From assembly GCA_021234535.1 (NCBI GenBank), contig CM037836.1, positions 16,351,111 through 16,415,110 of the forward strand: 64,000 nucleotides of DNA, given 5' to 3'. The stretch comes from Stichopus chloronotus. Lineage: Eukaryota; Echinodermata; Holothuroidea; Aspidochirotida; Stichopodidae. The position numbers and the translations under genes are program-made. Below the pieces are notes generated by a model, which saw nothing but the letters and a program-made list of their open reading frames with translations, made no database searches and had not been told where the DNA came from. This document shows, piece by piece, positions 25,341 through 38,691 of this stretch (position 1 is the stretch's first letter; each line of letters starts with the position of its first letter).

Positions 25341-28300
25341 TTTATACCGCCAAACGGGGACGCCTTGGTCTTACTATTCAACCGTGAACGGCTGCAAATA
25401 AACATTGTAGTAGGTTATATCGATGGAAATACCCTCTGCCACAACAAAAAATGGGGGCGCTCAATTTTTTTAAATTAATACTTATCACTGTAATAGAGAG
25501 TGTTTATCCCTTTGTCACTGGGGAATCGTGAACATGTTGCCTTACATACATACACCTGCAAATGAGGACGTACCCCAACACTATCTCAATGGGGACTTCG
25601 TCTACACTCCTTCAAATTCAGTAGATAGCTTCATGGCGCCATCATATACCGCATGAAGGCTATTTAAAAGCCACCTTTGAAACGGGGACCGTCCCCAATT
25701 CCAGAAGGGTCTCCGATTGGTATGTGTGATTTCATAAAAGGGTCGCCGATTGACAGGAATTGTCAACGCAGACACAAATATACAATTGGACACCCCTTCT
25801 CAGTCCCCTAACGGCAGTGGCTAATCCAGATCCGTGCCATTTTCATGAGGTACCCCCACATAATCACTACTGACCCACCAAGTTCAATACTCGAGGGGTG
25901 TAAGGATGGCTTCATTTAAGTGTCATTTATGCAGAATTTAAACGCTGAAGTGAGCACATCCCTGTATACTACGTATAGGATGGGATAATTATCTGCTTGG
26001 ACAAAAAGTACTCTTGTCGAAATTGCCTTCGATTTCGCATTAAGAATTGTATAGCATTTTTTTTTATTAACTGTACGGGATGAATATCTTATCTTATCTT
26101 TCGGAAACATTATAAAAAGGCTTAAATATTTACACAGTACTAAACTGTCATTTGGTTATGAGTGCTAATGGTACATTAAGATACAAACCCACAAGAAAAA
26201 AAAAAAAACCTTTAAACGAGATACAAAGTATGGCAAAGTCAAGCACATCTGCGTGGTGAAAAAATTATCAGTGGGATGATTTTCTCACTTCATGTGAGCA
26301 ATCGTAATTATTAATTACTTCATAATTCATTCAAGGGTACTTTACTGCCACATTATGTTTCTACCTCTTAGTGAATATGAGGAAATGATGACTTAACAGA
26401 CACTACCGGGTGGAGGGGATATTACGATATGCTATATTACCGTGCTGCTTAAGTGCACTTTTCATTTACGTTCATCTGATGACACACAAATATACAAGTG
26501 CATTGTCAAAGAGCAAATAGTGTTTCTGCTTGCTTGCTGTGAAGTGAGTTAACAAAATACGTATTCACAAGTACATAAGTTGATTATGGTGTCTGACTTA
26601 GCCAATTGCCTGATTCTGTCAAGCGTCTTAGTTGGGCATGGATTCATCAAACGTATTCTCAAGTTACTGCCTGCATTAGAAGTGACAAATAACAGTTTAA
26701 CTAACAAAGATATCATCATAAACAGCAATACTAATTTTAAGAGTTACCGCTGATAACATGCTTTCTTGAAAGGACTACATTTTCTAAAATTTCAAATTGT
26801 TGATGGTGTGAACAGATTCTAATCTAATCCAGATTTATTCTAAGCTCTTAATATGTATAAAGCATTTGATTCTACCACAACTTGAGTGATCATTACCATT
26901 TTGAGGTAATTCTTCATACATGTCTAATCATGCAGTTTATCTTCAGGTCGACACAAAAGTAGTTATTGTTTCTCAAAAACAAAAGGATTATCTGTTTACG
27001 TATTTAAATTTGGGGTTATGGACGAAAAGATAAATGAGTAGACCTTAAACCAATTCAGAGTTTGTGTAATCCAATCGTCAAACGAGAAGTTTGATTGTAT
27101 ATAGATTGTAATAGTATTAGATGTAATGGTGATAGATTGTATATAAGTAAAGTAATGTTTAGGGAGGTACAGTGTGGAATTACAATCATAATTGTACACC
27201 TGTGACCCTAACATGCAGAAAATTTAATCGAAGCTGATTGCTGTTTAATTTAATTTCGATTTGATTTCGAGACATCTGTCCGAAATTGTAAATTCGTTGT
27301 CAACTTAAAGAACGAAAAAACGTTGCATCATCAAATCTTCCCCTCTATTTTGAAGCGCAAGGATTGAAGATGGAATATCTACGGTTTCGATAGCAGTCTT
27401 ATTAAGGTCATGAGAACTATATAAAAAAATTCAACTAATTTAACTAAAACTACGAATAGTTAGTGAGTAGTGGCTGTGAAGGGTTCTCTCAACATTTTCT
27501 AACAGAGGACGCTCTTCACTTTTTCGACGTTCCAAATGAAAACCTCTCGTACTTTATCGATGACACTTAAATACTGCCGCCAGTCAAAACTATTGCAATA
27601 TCTATACCAAAGGGTCAAGTCCGGGAAAATGCGCCTAAATTGGATTACGAATATATCTTTTTTCCCTGATTTTTGAGGGGTATCTTTGAATCTTTCCCTC
27701 CATTTTAGAGAGCATCAATTAAAAGTGGTGAAAAATTGTTTGTAAAGGTCTACATTTCTTTGAAAAAATCTAAGGTCTTGAAGTGATATCTTGCTCCGGG
27801 TACACTGTAAAGGTGGCAGGAGAACTATATTTAACTTCAGTCCTTTTACATCAAACTTTGAATAGTCGATGCCAGACAATTTCTGAAATGTAAGCACAGA
27901 TCAGACCTTTAGCTATCACATGAGATGTAGGGATTCCTGATGTAATAACAATACGACAAAATAAAAAAAAAATCAGGAAGTACAGAACAGTTATTTAAAA
28001 AAAGTATGAACCAAGCCTATGGAATGTATAATGCAACTTCATGTTGACTAACATTTCACCCCAGTTTAGGTCAAATTTTGATATGGTTTTCTTTTTCAGA
28101 ATGTCAAATCAAATGCAAAAAAAGTAAGACCGTAGATTAATCTTTAACAAAAAGATCATCTTACTGTGATCCTGCTGGAAAGAGATCTCCGAACCCTATA
28201 AGTGGTCATAAATACCCAAAACCTTTTTTATCACTCAGTCACAGCACCGTTTTCAATGGTCGAGGAATGAAAGCATGATATAAAGTAGTTTGTACATAGA

Positions 28301-29124
28301 TATGTGACTAAATCGAGTGATTAGTAATAAAGTTCTACAAGAGGGCACGTTACGTTTGTCATCAACCAACCTAATGCTCTCTCGTCAGCGCTTTCTACAT
28401 CGTATTTAAGGGAGACATGTGGGAGTAACCTGCCGTATTTTATACGTGTGTCTGTTTATGTTAAGGGCTATGCAAATTACATGAGTATGGATCCAAAAAT
28501 CTGTGAGTAAGTCGCGAAATCCATTTGGAGTTCCTACGTCTCAAAATGTGAAACTTTAAATTTAAAACTAAAATTTACTGATTAAAAAAGTGAAAGACAC
28601 CAACTTCAGTATACGTACGACTCCCCGAAGAACGTAAGTATGATATGCAAAGCAAAACGATTTTTAAGATGCTTGTTGAATAACACAAACAATTTCAAAT
28701 ATTTACAGGTTGATCATTATCTGGTGTGACGTGGTACAAAACAGCGATAGGCTGACTAGATAACCAAAGAATATAACAAAGTACATTCGAATACATCGAA
28801 CACATTACGTAGAAGGATGATCCATGTTGATGCAATTGAACACTCAAACTAAACTTGAGTCTCCTTATGTATAGAGCTTTTTTGCTCTCAATTGCAAAAT
28901 CTGTGCCCTCCCGCCCTTGTTTAGAATATGAACGTTTATCCAGGATACATGTGCTGCAATCTGTGCATTTACTGATGTGATCATGTATGTCACTGGTAGG
29001 TCTATTTGAAAGGTGTTCCTTAATTAAAGGTTAATCAACCCTGGACCGTGCGTTATCCTTTGGACAATATACGATGTGGGGGGGTCATTCTATGACGCAC
29101 TGGGTTTGCGCAATAGTGCATCAC

Positions 29125-30080
29125 TGCATTAACCCCGTCGGAGAGTGTATTTTCATACGGTTTATGCGCGGACCAAAGTTGATTACCATTGTTCATACAT
29201 ACAAGACAAGATTTTGATAAAAAAAAAAGTAAAAGAAAATTTTATTCTTAAGTAACCGCATTTTTATTAAAATCAACCCACAGAAGAAGGTAAACAACAT
29301 TCACGACATGTCAGCAATGTTCGCGCGCAATACACAAAGTAACACTTCAAGTAAATAACACTTGCACGGGTAGCAACAACATGCATATGCGTTTTAGTTT
29401 GCACTCAGCTCTTAGCACAGTGTGTGGGTACTCGTCGTGTGCTACTAGCAAATGTCATATATAGTGTTTGCTTGCTGTGGTTCAGTGTATGTGTGCCTAT
29501 TCACTGCTTACGGAGCACTGATAGAGCTTTGGTTTCCTCACTAAGTAATCAAATTTTTGGAATTTGCCTAGGACTGACTGCACTGATTTTTTATAAAGAC
29601 AGAGGCAGATTTTGGAACGTTACGTTCAGAGAAATGCTTTAACATGTGCAATGCCAACACAATTTCGTTAACCTTCATAACGTTTTGGGGCTTATTTCTA
29701 CGTTATTTGAATTACTGTGCACACTCTTCGCCTTTGACTGTGGGAGTTTAACGGTTGCAGTTCTTACTTTGCTCTATATGATTTTATTGTAACAGGAATT
29801 GTTTCAGGACTTCTGCGTAAAATCGACGACGAAGGAATGCTAATTCCGGGAAGGCTGAATCAATCCTGCCGAATAACGCTTTCGATAACGCTGACACTAT
29901 TATGTAACTTAGGGAGGTAAGATTACCATTAGGAGAGCCAATAATATTATCACTGTGTTGTTGTTAGACCAACGTATATTTATTTATTTATTGATGATTT
30001 ATCGTTTTAGGCATGTATTTCACTTTTCAGTAACCCCCTAGACTATAGGCCCACTACGAACTTCACAGTCAAAACACTGT
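29125..30080 (+). repeat. Dispersed ~0.9-kb repeat, copy 3
   Basis: This copy shares its left part (gagagtgtatt, gttgatta, ttgttcatac) with copy 1 and its middle and right parts with both copies (tgctgtggttcag, ataaagacag, ctaattccgg). An A-rich insertion lies near 29218-29240. The ends are approximate. Confidence 0.55.
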
Positions 30081-31146
30081 CTATCTTGTTTCATTGTGTC
30101 CACCCGTCTGCGATTTTACTCTAGAATTGACTGTGCATTATTCGTCGGATGATAAACGGTCACCTGACTGAAATCGGCGAATAGGAGGTGAGGATTCTTA
30201 CCAAGTATGAATGAACATGTGTTGTAGTGTCTCAGATATGAGGCATGGAAGGAAAAACGGGCAAAATATGGTGATGATGATAATGATAATAATGACCACT
30301 TTTTGATGATGAAGTTCTCGTCTTCTTACATGATGATGACTATTTTCCAAACTAACTAATTGAGCTCCCTTGAACTTTGTCGACCGAGTTTATACAGGAA
30401 AGGCCTCTAAGGATATCATAGGCGCTTTAACGTTAGCCATGACTTCTTGTCATCATATGGATTTATACAAATCGTAAGTTGAGTCATTGGGTATCTACCT
30501 ACTGGCCGGAGCTTTCAAAGCAAAAGAGTTTCAGCACAAGTTGAACACTGTCGTATCCATCATATTAAAAGTGTTCGTCGCGTTTTTTTAGTGTCATCAT
30601 ATCCCTTTGCATAGTCGTTATTATTAGTCCTTTTAGAAGTGAATCGTGTCACTATTAACTGAAATAGCGCCATCAAAATTTTTCCGGTGCATCATCAGGA
30701 CAGTTATGATCATCATGAAGGAAAATCACATCTAGCTTCCGGTGATGTTCGTGCTTTTCTGTCTGTGTGATAGCAAAGCTCAAGGAGTCATATGTTACAA
30801 AAATATCATCAAATGCAACACAGACCGCATGACCATGTTACCTCTAATATTAAAACACTTTACAGTGAACACGAATCCAGTCGGATGGGTCAAAGGGGGG
30901 ATTTTTATACCATATGGTGGGCTGGAATGCAAAATGGTGGCAAGTTTGAATATATTCTTTAAATATTTCTTCCGGAATTCTTAATTTTTAGGTCATAAAT
31001 TCAGTTTTTCATCTTTCTGGATGAAATATTGTTAGACCTTTTCAGGGTAATTGAGATTTTTTCCACCTATCAGAGGCCTTTCACCTCAGCCCACCGCCAG
31101 GTCATAGTGATTTGTGTAAAAGACTGATCTTGGAAGAGGGATTAAA

Positions 31147-31158
31147 GGGGGGGGGGGG
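31147..31158. repeat. Poly-G run
   Basis: Twelve G in a row; a second run of 13 is at 31484-31496. Runs of this kind recur in the window (2734-2750, 8842-8856 and others) and may form quadruplexes. Confidence 0.7.
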
Positions 31159-31544
31159 CACCTTTGAAAGCTTTTTGCTCGCAGGCTGAGCTAGATAAAA
31201 AATGGTACATTTCATGATAGAGTTAAATTGACTATATCTTCAGGAATTTCTCTCGTTTACATTTTCGTATTACTGGGTGAAAAAGTTTTAAACCATTTCA
31301 CGGTAATCCAGATATTTTCACCTGGCACAACCCTCGCACCTCAGCCCACAACTCTGCCCAGGATTTCTTTGGACACTTGGCAAATATTTTGTGCCTGAAC
31401 ACTATAGAAACTCCCTTAGCTCAACGATGCAACGATGACTAGAATCTTTTTTGGGGTGGGGTTGAATCGTTTCCCTCAATTATGGGGGGGGGGGGGACAA
31501 ACTAAGCGGAGCGTCACCATTGGGTGGTGGGAGCTTACAAGGAA

Positions 31545-32400
31545 ATCTCGGCTTTTCAAAAGCTCCCGATGGCAGCAAACTGAACTTCCCGAGTGCTCTT
31601 AAACTGTATGTACCCAGTCTTGAATTTTGAATATCATGTCTGCAATTAATCAATTCGAAAAATCGATGTATTAAAATTGGTTATACAAGTCAGTGTCTTC
31701 TAAGGTGGTAAAAGAATCAGAATGAGCTATGTTAACTCTTTATTTTTTTCCTTGAGTTCTTGAGTTCTTTTTTCCTTGAGTACTTTTTCATGAACACGTT
31801 GGCGCATCGGTGCCTAAAAATTGGGCAGAGACAGAGAGATTGTTTGAAGTAATTACGTTTGTTACTAACTAGTGGGATTTCAGTTAAAACGGTGCGCCAC
31901 CATCAGTTGTTGCCCATTGGAGCTTACCAGAAAAAAAAAAAAAAATGACACTTCAAAAGCTGCAGATGGCAGGAAACAGAACCTCCCGGGTGTACCTGAA
32001 CTGCACATACCCAGCCTTGAAACATGGATATCATGTACGCAATCAATCAATTCATGCGATAAGAAAAATCAATTTATTAAAATTGGTCATACAAATCAGT
32101 GTTTCTAAGGTGATGCAAGAATCATAATTCGCTATGCGAATTTCATCTTCTTTCATTTAAGTCTTTATTGGGTTCTAGACAAATATTTTTGATGAACACA
32201 TTGACGCACCGGTGTCTAGAAATTGGGCGGATACAGAGATTGTTTGACCGAATAATATTTGTTATGTACTAGCGTGGTTACTATTTTACCGGTGCGGGGA
32301 AAACTTGCCAAACTTGGCTTTCCAAAAGCTGCAGATGGCAGGCAAAGGCACTTCCCGGGTGTGGGTGACTTACTTGCAAGCAGCCTAAAAGTATTGTCAA
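31545..32400 (+). repeat. Tandem ~370-395-bp repeats, two and a part units
   Basis: The block aaagct(c/g)c(c/a)gatggcag recurs at about 31557, 31955 and 32323, each time followed by (g/a)aac...cttcccg(a/g)gtg. The spacer block tgaacac(g/a)ttg(g/a)cgca(t/c)cggtg with aattgggc also recurs. A single diverged copy is at about 10390-10560. This is a dispersed family locally amplified in tandem. The short reading frames over it are not genes. Confidence 0.6.
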
Positions 32401-32929
32401 ATTCTCAATTAAGTGCAAAAACAGTTTACGGAAAACTGGTAATAATTTGGACTGATATTTTTAGAATATGTATGCTACTGAAATTTGCAGAAGAGTTAAT
32501 CCAACAACTTTACTTTCTAACGATAACATTTTAACTTTCAATGACACGGTATTCTTAGACAATATTTGGTGCAATATTTTGCGTTCATTGCAATTAAATT
32601 TTCCCCAGAAATTATAGTTCCAGTGAAGTCCAAACAATTTTTTACTGCCTGGCGATTAGTTTTTCCTTGCTTTGCTTTAAGCGACGATGATTGCATAATA
32701 AAGTATTAAGCTAGTTCTTGCACAGATACCTTTGTAAATGGTAGCCAACTTAATGAAGAAGAAATGTTATGTAATAAATCATTTTTATAGGTTACGAAAA
32801 CATGAGATGAGTGATGGTTTTCCTGAGAGACGGTTGTAAAGTAGGAGGGGCTCAATTCCCTTTTGAGAAATTTTTCACCTACTAGGTAACCATGGATGGT
32901 TAAAAGATGGTTAGATGGTAAAAAACTAT

Positions 32930-33169
32930 ACCAGTGCACTGTTATTCTAATATTACAAACGTATATAAGAAAAACGAGATGTCAGTTTACTGAGCTATAC
33001 GATACAGATGAAGCTAATATCGTTACACTTGTTTTTGATGTTTTAGTTTCTACCGCAATCAAGTATCACTTGTCCACGTGGACCATCACTGTGTGGTCAA
33101 AAGTGGTGGGTGGAATTTGTTCCAATAATTCTCCTGTTATAGAGTCGAATACACTCTGAGAGTCGCCTG
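32930..33169 (+). pseudogene. FN3-domain relic exon
   Basis: The frame VTLVFDVLVSTAIKYHLSTW then TITVWSKVVGGICSNNSPVI resembles the E-F-G strands of an FN3 domain (L-x-P-x-T-x-Y-x-x-x-V-x-x). An in-frame TGA at 33157-33159 is followed by ESP and G at a donor-like gtaaaa, phase 1, as the family's exons end. The first half (A-B strands and the Trp) is not clear. It is read as a decayed FN3 exon of an array member lost between genes 1 and 2. Confidence 0.4.
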
Positions 33170-35766
33170 GTAAAATTCTGCCAAGAAACTTCCAGTAACA
33201 CAACAATTGTGATTTTGCTCTTGAATTCTTGATGAATGTCTAATGTACCTTGATACCGAATGATTTAGGTATAGGATACATTGGGTAACTTTCCTGTTTA
33301 ATTGATCCCTTTGGATAATGATCATAACATCGTGAATACTGACCTCAGTTCTTGTTATTTTTTTAGCAGACCATTAACTTATTACATTTCATGTCTATGT
33401 ATGCGAATCAGTTGGTCAACATTTAGTTTCCTATGCTATCGTTGCTGTACAAGGGCCACATTCAAATGGAAGCTAACAATACACAATGACTTTTTTTTGC
33501 TACTTTTAGCAAACTGTCGAATTCTCAAATGTCTGAATACGAAAGTATATAAAAGTTACCTGGTTGACCGGCTGAAATCCATGTATTAAGCAAACTTACT
33601 TCTACATGGCCTAGTGAGATAATTTACCAACATGGAATCCGGTAATTCTTTACGAGATAATATATTGCGCTAACAAAATAAGGACTGACACTGTGAAACA
33701 CTCGAAATCAACATTTTTGTATTTTCATCAAATTTTGAAAAGCGGATTATCAAAGAGGGTTTGCAACTTCTGAATGGAGTCACCTCTCTTATATGCATAT
33801 TCATTTCGCTCTGTAAAGAAGAGGACCATTATCTTAAACCACACGACTATTGGATCTTTTTTATGATCAGATTATGTGGGACCAAATGTAAAAGCAAAAG
33901 ATACTCAGGACATGTATGAACAGTAGTCGTTTAGCAACGAATTAGCACGTCATTACACATTATTGCATATTATTTGTTTAGAACAAAATAGATGAGTAGC
34001 AAAAGGTACTTTAGGTCTTATTTGGAGCTAAAAGAAAGCAAATAAGATATTGCACTATATTGTGATACACTCTGTAGAACTTCCAAGATGGATCGTTTGT
34101 ACATTGTTCAGAGGGAAGTGTCATTTTCATCATTCCCTTTGTGAAGCATTGGGAGGGTAATTCCCTCAGAATACCCCCACCGATATTAATATACAGGAGA
34201 AGTAACTGTCCGGAATTACTTTTAGCTACGTGCAACCAACAGAGTATAGCCAGATTTCTCTCAACAGTATATAAATTGAAGCTCAGTTCATGTAAACATG
34301 TAAATTTAACTCAATATAGAATAGAAAATGCATTGCCATTGCATGATATGCTATGGAATATTTCCTGTAACGTTCATTTAAGTCCCCCCCCCCCCTTGTT
34401 TCTTTCATACAAATATTTCTTTAGCAAACGTTTGGCGCTCACTGACATCACACTGGTTTTGCCAATACCCAGACTGTCTATTGTTGTATGTACTTATGTG
34501 ACCAAAAGTAGCTCTGACAATAGATGAAGGAAATGAACACTGGACGAAGATCTTCCTATCGTGAAATCGAAGAGCTACTCATACCAATAAGTCGAAAAAA
34601 AAAGGGCTGAAAAAACCATCTACAGTTAAGTAATCACTCTTCAAGGGATAAATTACATCGTTCTCAACAAAGCTGAAAACGACCATATGTATTTATTAAA
34701 TACGTGGTATATAAATAAAAGTTCATCAGCAAATATCAGTATATTCATAGACCATTTTAATTATACACACCAACAAGTACTACCTAAACGTTAGGAATAT
34801 TTAAATTGAAACAGTGGCAAAACCTGAGGCTTTAAGATCTTGGAGAGAATTTAATTACCTAACCTTAGCCCTCTAAGTTCATTTTGTTGTGTATAGTAGG
34901 TCCATTACAAGTGTCCTTTACAAGTATCGCAGGAGTGCATGCTGGTCAAAGTATGTCGATGTACGATCTTTTCGCATGGTCTTTATTTCCCTTCCGTCAA
35001 TGAGCAGATAAAGGAGTACTTAGATTTTACAAAATGAGGTGAAGCATTTGTCTCTACGGGAAATGTAATTACTAATAACAGCGTTTGAACTTCAAATTGC
35101 AACGAGTTTCCATCCTGTGATTGGTTGACATAGCTGGTAACCCCTGACCCTCAACTGTAATGACGTACCATCGAATTCGTAACGATTATTTTTATGTCAC
35201 CCGTAGTCTGGCCTTTGGAAGAAGAGAGGCGCTCGTTTTCTCTCTTCATGTTTTTTCTTCTTTTCTTGTCTACAAATGTGATGTTTTGTTGTGATCCTTT
35301 CTCTGTCGTTGTACTTAATTACATTCACCGTTGTAATTTATCACTCTTACTTTCTGTATGAGAGTTGAATCATCAAATAATTGGAACTCAAAAACGAAAT
35401 CAAATTAATCTTTTCTCGAGGTTTCTCTCTCCAAATCTCTCTCTGTAACTATGATCTTTTTCTTCCCAATGGACATGTACATTGTTATCAATATTTGCAT
35501 TGTAATTTAATATATGTCGGTAACTTTTTATTTTGTTGCTTCATATATTCATCTCCCTAGCAAAAAAAAAAGACAAAGGAATTCATGTTTGAGGTTGAAT
35601 TCCTTCCTTCCTCTCTTTTAAAGAGACTGTTGAAAATACAATACAAAGGAGATTAGTGTTAAGGTTTTGAAATAAAAGTGACTCAGAAGCAACTACAGTA
35701 GTTGAAAGATCAGGGACTTTTTCAGATTCTTTACAAGTCAAACCATTTTAATAGTTAAGAAACCTG

Positions 35767-36000
35767 TTGAGATTAGTTTTGTGTGTCATACAAATCCAGT
35801 CAGGCATATACCATAAGAGATTAAATTACTTCATTGAATGTACCCAACACAATTGTGCATTGTATGTAAGAGAAACCTCTACAAACCTAAAGGAATTATT
35901 TATTGAAGCAAATATGCTGTCGATTCGTTGTTCCGTCAATCACAAAATAAGTTTTCATAAAGAACGAGACCGGATTTTAGTGTTTATTTAATTGACACAC
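35767..36000 (+). pseudogene. Penelope-like / GIY-YIG fragment
   Basis: The frame contains SGIYHKRLNYFIECTQHNC, then ALYVRETSTNLKELFIEA. The pattern C-x-x-(x)-C-x-x-x-YV-x-ET-x-x-x-L-x-x-x-x-x-E is that of GIY-YIG endonuclease domains in Penelope-like retroelements (usual form Y-V-G-E-T). Gly is replaced by Arg and the terminal EH by EA, and stops follow soon, so it is inactive. A chance match cannot be excluded. Confidence 0.35.
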
Positions 36001-36711
36001 TGGGTACCCTATGCGCTCTTATACTGCGGCGATTGTGAAGGACTGATAACCTTTGTCATACAGAAAAGAAGAATGGCCCACGTATTCTTGTCAGAACCCA
36101 CCAACCACGACTACCTTTTCAAGCGTAGAAATCTCTTTAAAACAAACCTCTCTATGGATCCTGCATTATTACATCTGGTAGGCCAAAGATTAGTTTAAGT
36201 TTTCTTGTCTTGATGACAATATAATAAGTAAAATTAGTGTACTAACTAGGTAATGATCTATACATGAGCTTGTTTGGCATTTCTGATAATTACGTTAACT
36301 GAGAATGAGCTAGAAAAGGATCAAAAGAATTTTAGAAGAATTCACTGTGAAACTGAAACTTTGTTGGAGTTCCTCACTTCTAATCAAGATGCCTGAAAGC
36401 AAAGTAAAGATATCACTGGGGATTTTACATTCTATTTTTATTACTACTTTGTACATTTTAATATGAGAGAAATAATGTACTCTGTAATAAAAAAAACAAG
36501 AACAAAAAAATTCCGTCACACGTTGACGTAAGTTTCTTGAAAGAAAGCTAGCACAGGGCGCTGCTCACCATTGTTCATTATGTACGCTGTGATTCCGGGC
36601 TTATTCTCATATATGCCCCCCCCCCCCTCCCCCAACACATGGTGTCAAGTCCTATGTGATTCAAAAGAAGTGCTCTCATATAAAATCGTACTGAGTTAGA
36701 CTGCATGTCAT

Positions 36712-36798
36712 CTACAATCCCCGAGTGGAAGCGTGTCCAGAATGCACCGATTGTCAGAATCGGTGCATTCTGGACACGCTTCCAGGCGGGGATTGTAG
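36712..36798. repeat. 87-nt near-perfect hairpin
   Basis: Left arm 36712-36752 and right arm 36758-36798 are 41 bases each and pair at 38 positions; the only mismatches are three adjacent bases (gag/ggc) 11 bases from the ends. The loop is five bases (gtcag). Such long near-perfect stems arise from inverted duplications or palindromic MITEs and would fold as an RNA hairpin if transcribed. Confidence 0.8.
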
Positions 36799-38420
36799 TC
36801 TATTGATAGTACCCTTTAATTGACAAACGTTGTTGCCAACCTCATGAGTATAATCTTTCCTATTTAGATTTCCATATAATGTGATTTTCTAAATGGTTTG
36901 TATTTGCAAATTAAAAAAAGACAAATTACAATTTTAGCTTTAAGCCAACTGACTGTTTGTGATACATTTAATACATAATACATTACAAACTGTATTATAT
37001 AATTGACTGTATTTGCACATGCAAACTGAGAGTTTTACGTGGCCGAGACAGGAAGCGGCTCTCTGACACTATTTAAGGCGTCACCATCACCATCATTGCT
37101 TTCGGCTCCTCAACATTTTTATAACAAAACTAGCCAGTTCGCAAGAATGGTAATGTAATTCAATTATATTTGAAACAAACTTTTGGGATGCAACGATAAC
37201 ACCTTTGCAATATCCAATAATAGTGCCACTCTCAGTTGACCTGTTAAGTCCCAGAAATTTTGTGGTAAAAATACATCCTGGAGGATGACACCTCACAGAC
37301 CCATTTTACACATTTCAGATTGTTATGTTATTAATAATGTTAAAAGTCAAGGAGGGGTTGTTTTGTTATAAAAAATCATTTGCTTCCTTTGATAGAGAAG
37401 ATAGAAAATCACAGCAAATAGTCAGCATTAACATTGAACAACATTACAATTGAGGATAACTCTTCAATGAACAGGGATCATCATCTATACATAGTCACCT
37501 TTTGATGTGTAAACCTTATGGGAAACGTTTATACTCATCGGGCGACTAATGTTGGGATAAACCTATCCATCAATTTCCTCCAGTTGGAAATCTCGTTTCT
37601 AAGATGGTTTCCGAACACTGACGCAAAGTTTTTTACACTGGATCAATGAACACATGGACTGCGTTCCCCCTATTTCCAACTTGTTGATTCGAGGCAGCCA
37701 TCAACGCCCAGATTTTCAGATATGGAAGGAAAAAAAACGGGCAATAAGGGAAGACTCGTTTAGCTTTGGTGAAAGCCAATTTTCAGGAACGTGCTGCTAT
37801 CCAGTTACCGATTCACGTAGTCATGACAAAATATAATCATTTGCCTTGAAAATAAATACTACAGAGCGGATTTAACATTGATACTTTGAATGTGTCCTTA
37901 TTTGTTTGTCTTAAGATTAAAGAGAGAATCAGTGTTCACTTATGAAATTTTAATGAGCAAAATACCTCATCACCATATAATATATTTTATTACTGTATGA
38001 CAGATACGGAGTTTGCCACAAAAGTTACCGATAATCTTCTTACAGACACAAGATAATTGAACCATACTGTTGCATATCCCTGCAAGGTCTGAGCAAAGAC
38101 TCGGCTACCACAGTAATGGTATAAATTTTTCGTAAATGGGACAAATTTTAGTGAGAAATGTTTATGGAGACGTTTGAGTGTACTCAACAACGATGAACAA
38201 ATCGGCATGACCTACATGGAAGAAAAGACCCCAAGCCATGGTTGCTGCTTGAGGAGCAAACCAACCTATTTTGAATGTAGACTAAATAATTGCTATGAAA
38301 TTTGACAGGAAGTTTTTATCACATTTTTATTCGATTATGTTCACTACTAACGTAGAAGACAAAGTCATGCATTTATCATACTTTAACAGAAAAAAGTGTT
38401 TTTTCTCTAATGATAACAAA

Positions 38421-38609
38421 AAACAATTAGCACATCTGTTTTCATTGAGTGCCTGGTAGACAAACCTTCAAATCTCCGAAAACAACAGCAAAATAGATAA
38501 ATAATATAAAACATGAATTCACAATCGTGACATGCAAGTCGTTTTTAAATTATTTTTCTCTATTTAATGCAAAAGAGTAAGTCGAATTTACAGAATGACT
38601 GACTACACC
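38421..38609 (+). promoter_or_regulatory. Gene 2 proximal promoter / 5' UTR, duplicated at gene 3
   Basis: About 190 bases upstream of the gene 2 ATG are clearly related to 61271-61461 upstream of gene 3. Shared blocks include ttgagtgcctggta, acaatcgtgacatg and the final acaccATGG. An A/T-rich block (ataaataatataaaac, about 38496-38511) could hold a TATA-like element, but the transcription start is not known. Confidence 0.5.
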
Positions 38610-38691
38610 ATGGAGGGGTTCTTTTTGATGAAAGTAATTCTTCTCTCGCTTATTTGTCTCACAAAATGTTGCTCCTTTTCCTCACCTGAAG
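38610..38691 (+). CDS. Gene 2 exon 1: signal peptide
   Basis: ATG in a good context (acaccATGG) opens MEGFFLMKVILLSLICLTKC, followed by a Cys- and Ser-rich stretch ending SSPE and then G at the donor gtagga, phase 1. It is a classical hydrophobic signal. Met-7 could be an alternative start and would also give a signal peptide. The exon has the same length (82 nt) and almost the same protein as gene 3 exon 1, differing at F4L and E27R. Confidence 0.85.

Larger units (their letters stand above)
15369..38609. other. Gene 1 to gene 2 intergenic region (23 kb)
   Basis: No intact gene was found. The region holds relic exons, transposon fragments, a MITE, tandem repeats, G and CA runs, and a strong hairpin, each listed separately. 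Its size and FN3/SRCR relics suggest that it once held other members of an extracellular-domain gene family. Confidence 0.5.

Noticed and set aside
31872..32534. Repeated KAADGR-type peptides in + frames
   Set aside because: They are translations of the local tandem repeat, not a protein family.
34141..34527. 128-codon open frame on the + strand
   Set aside because: The end faintly resembles FN3 strands, but it runs through a C tract and has no matching splice sites or Trp motif.
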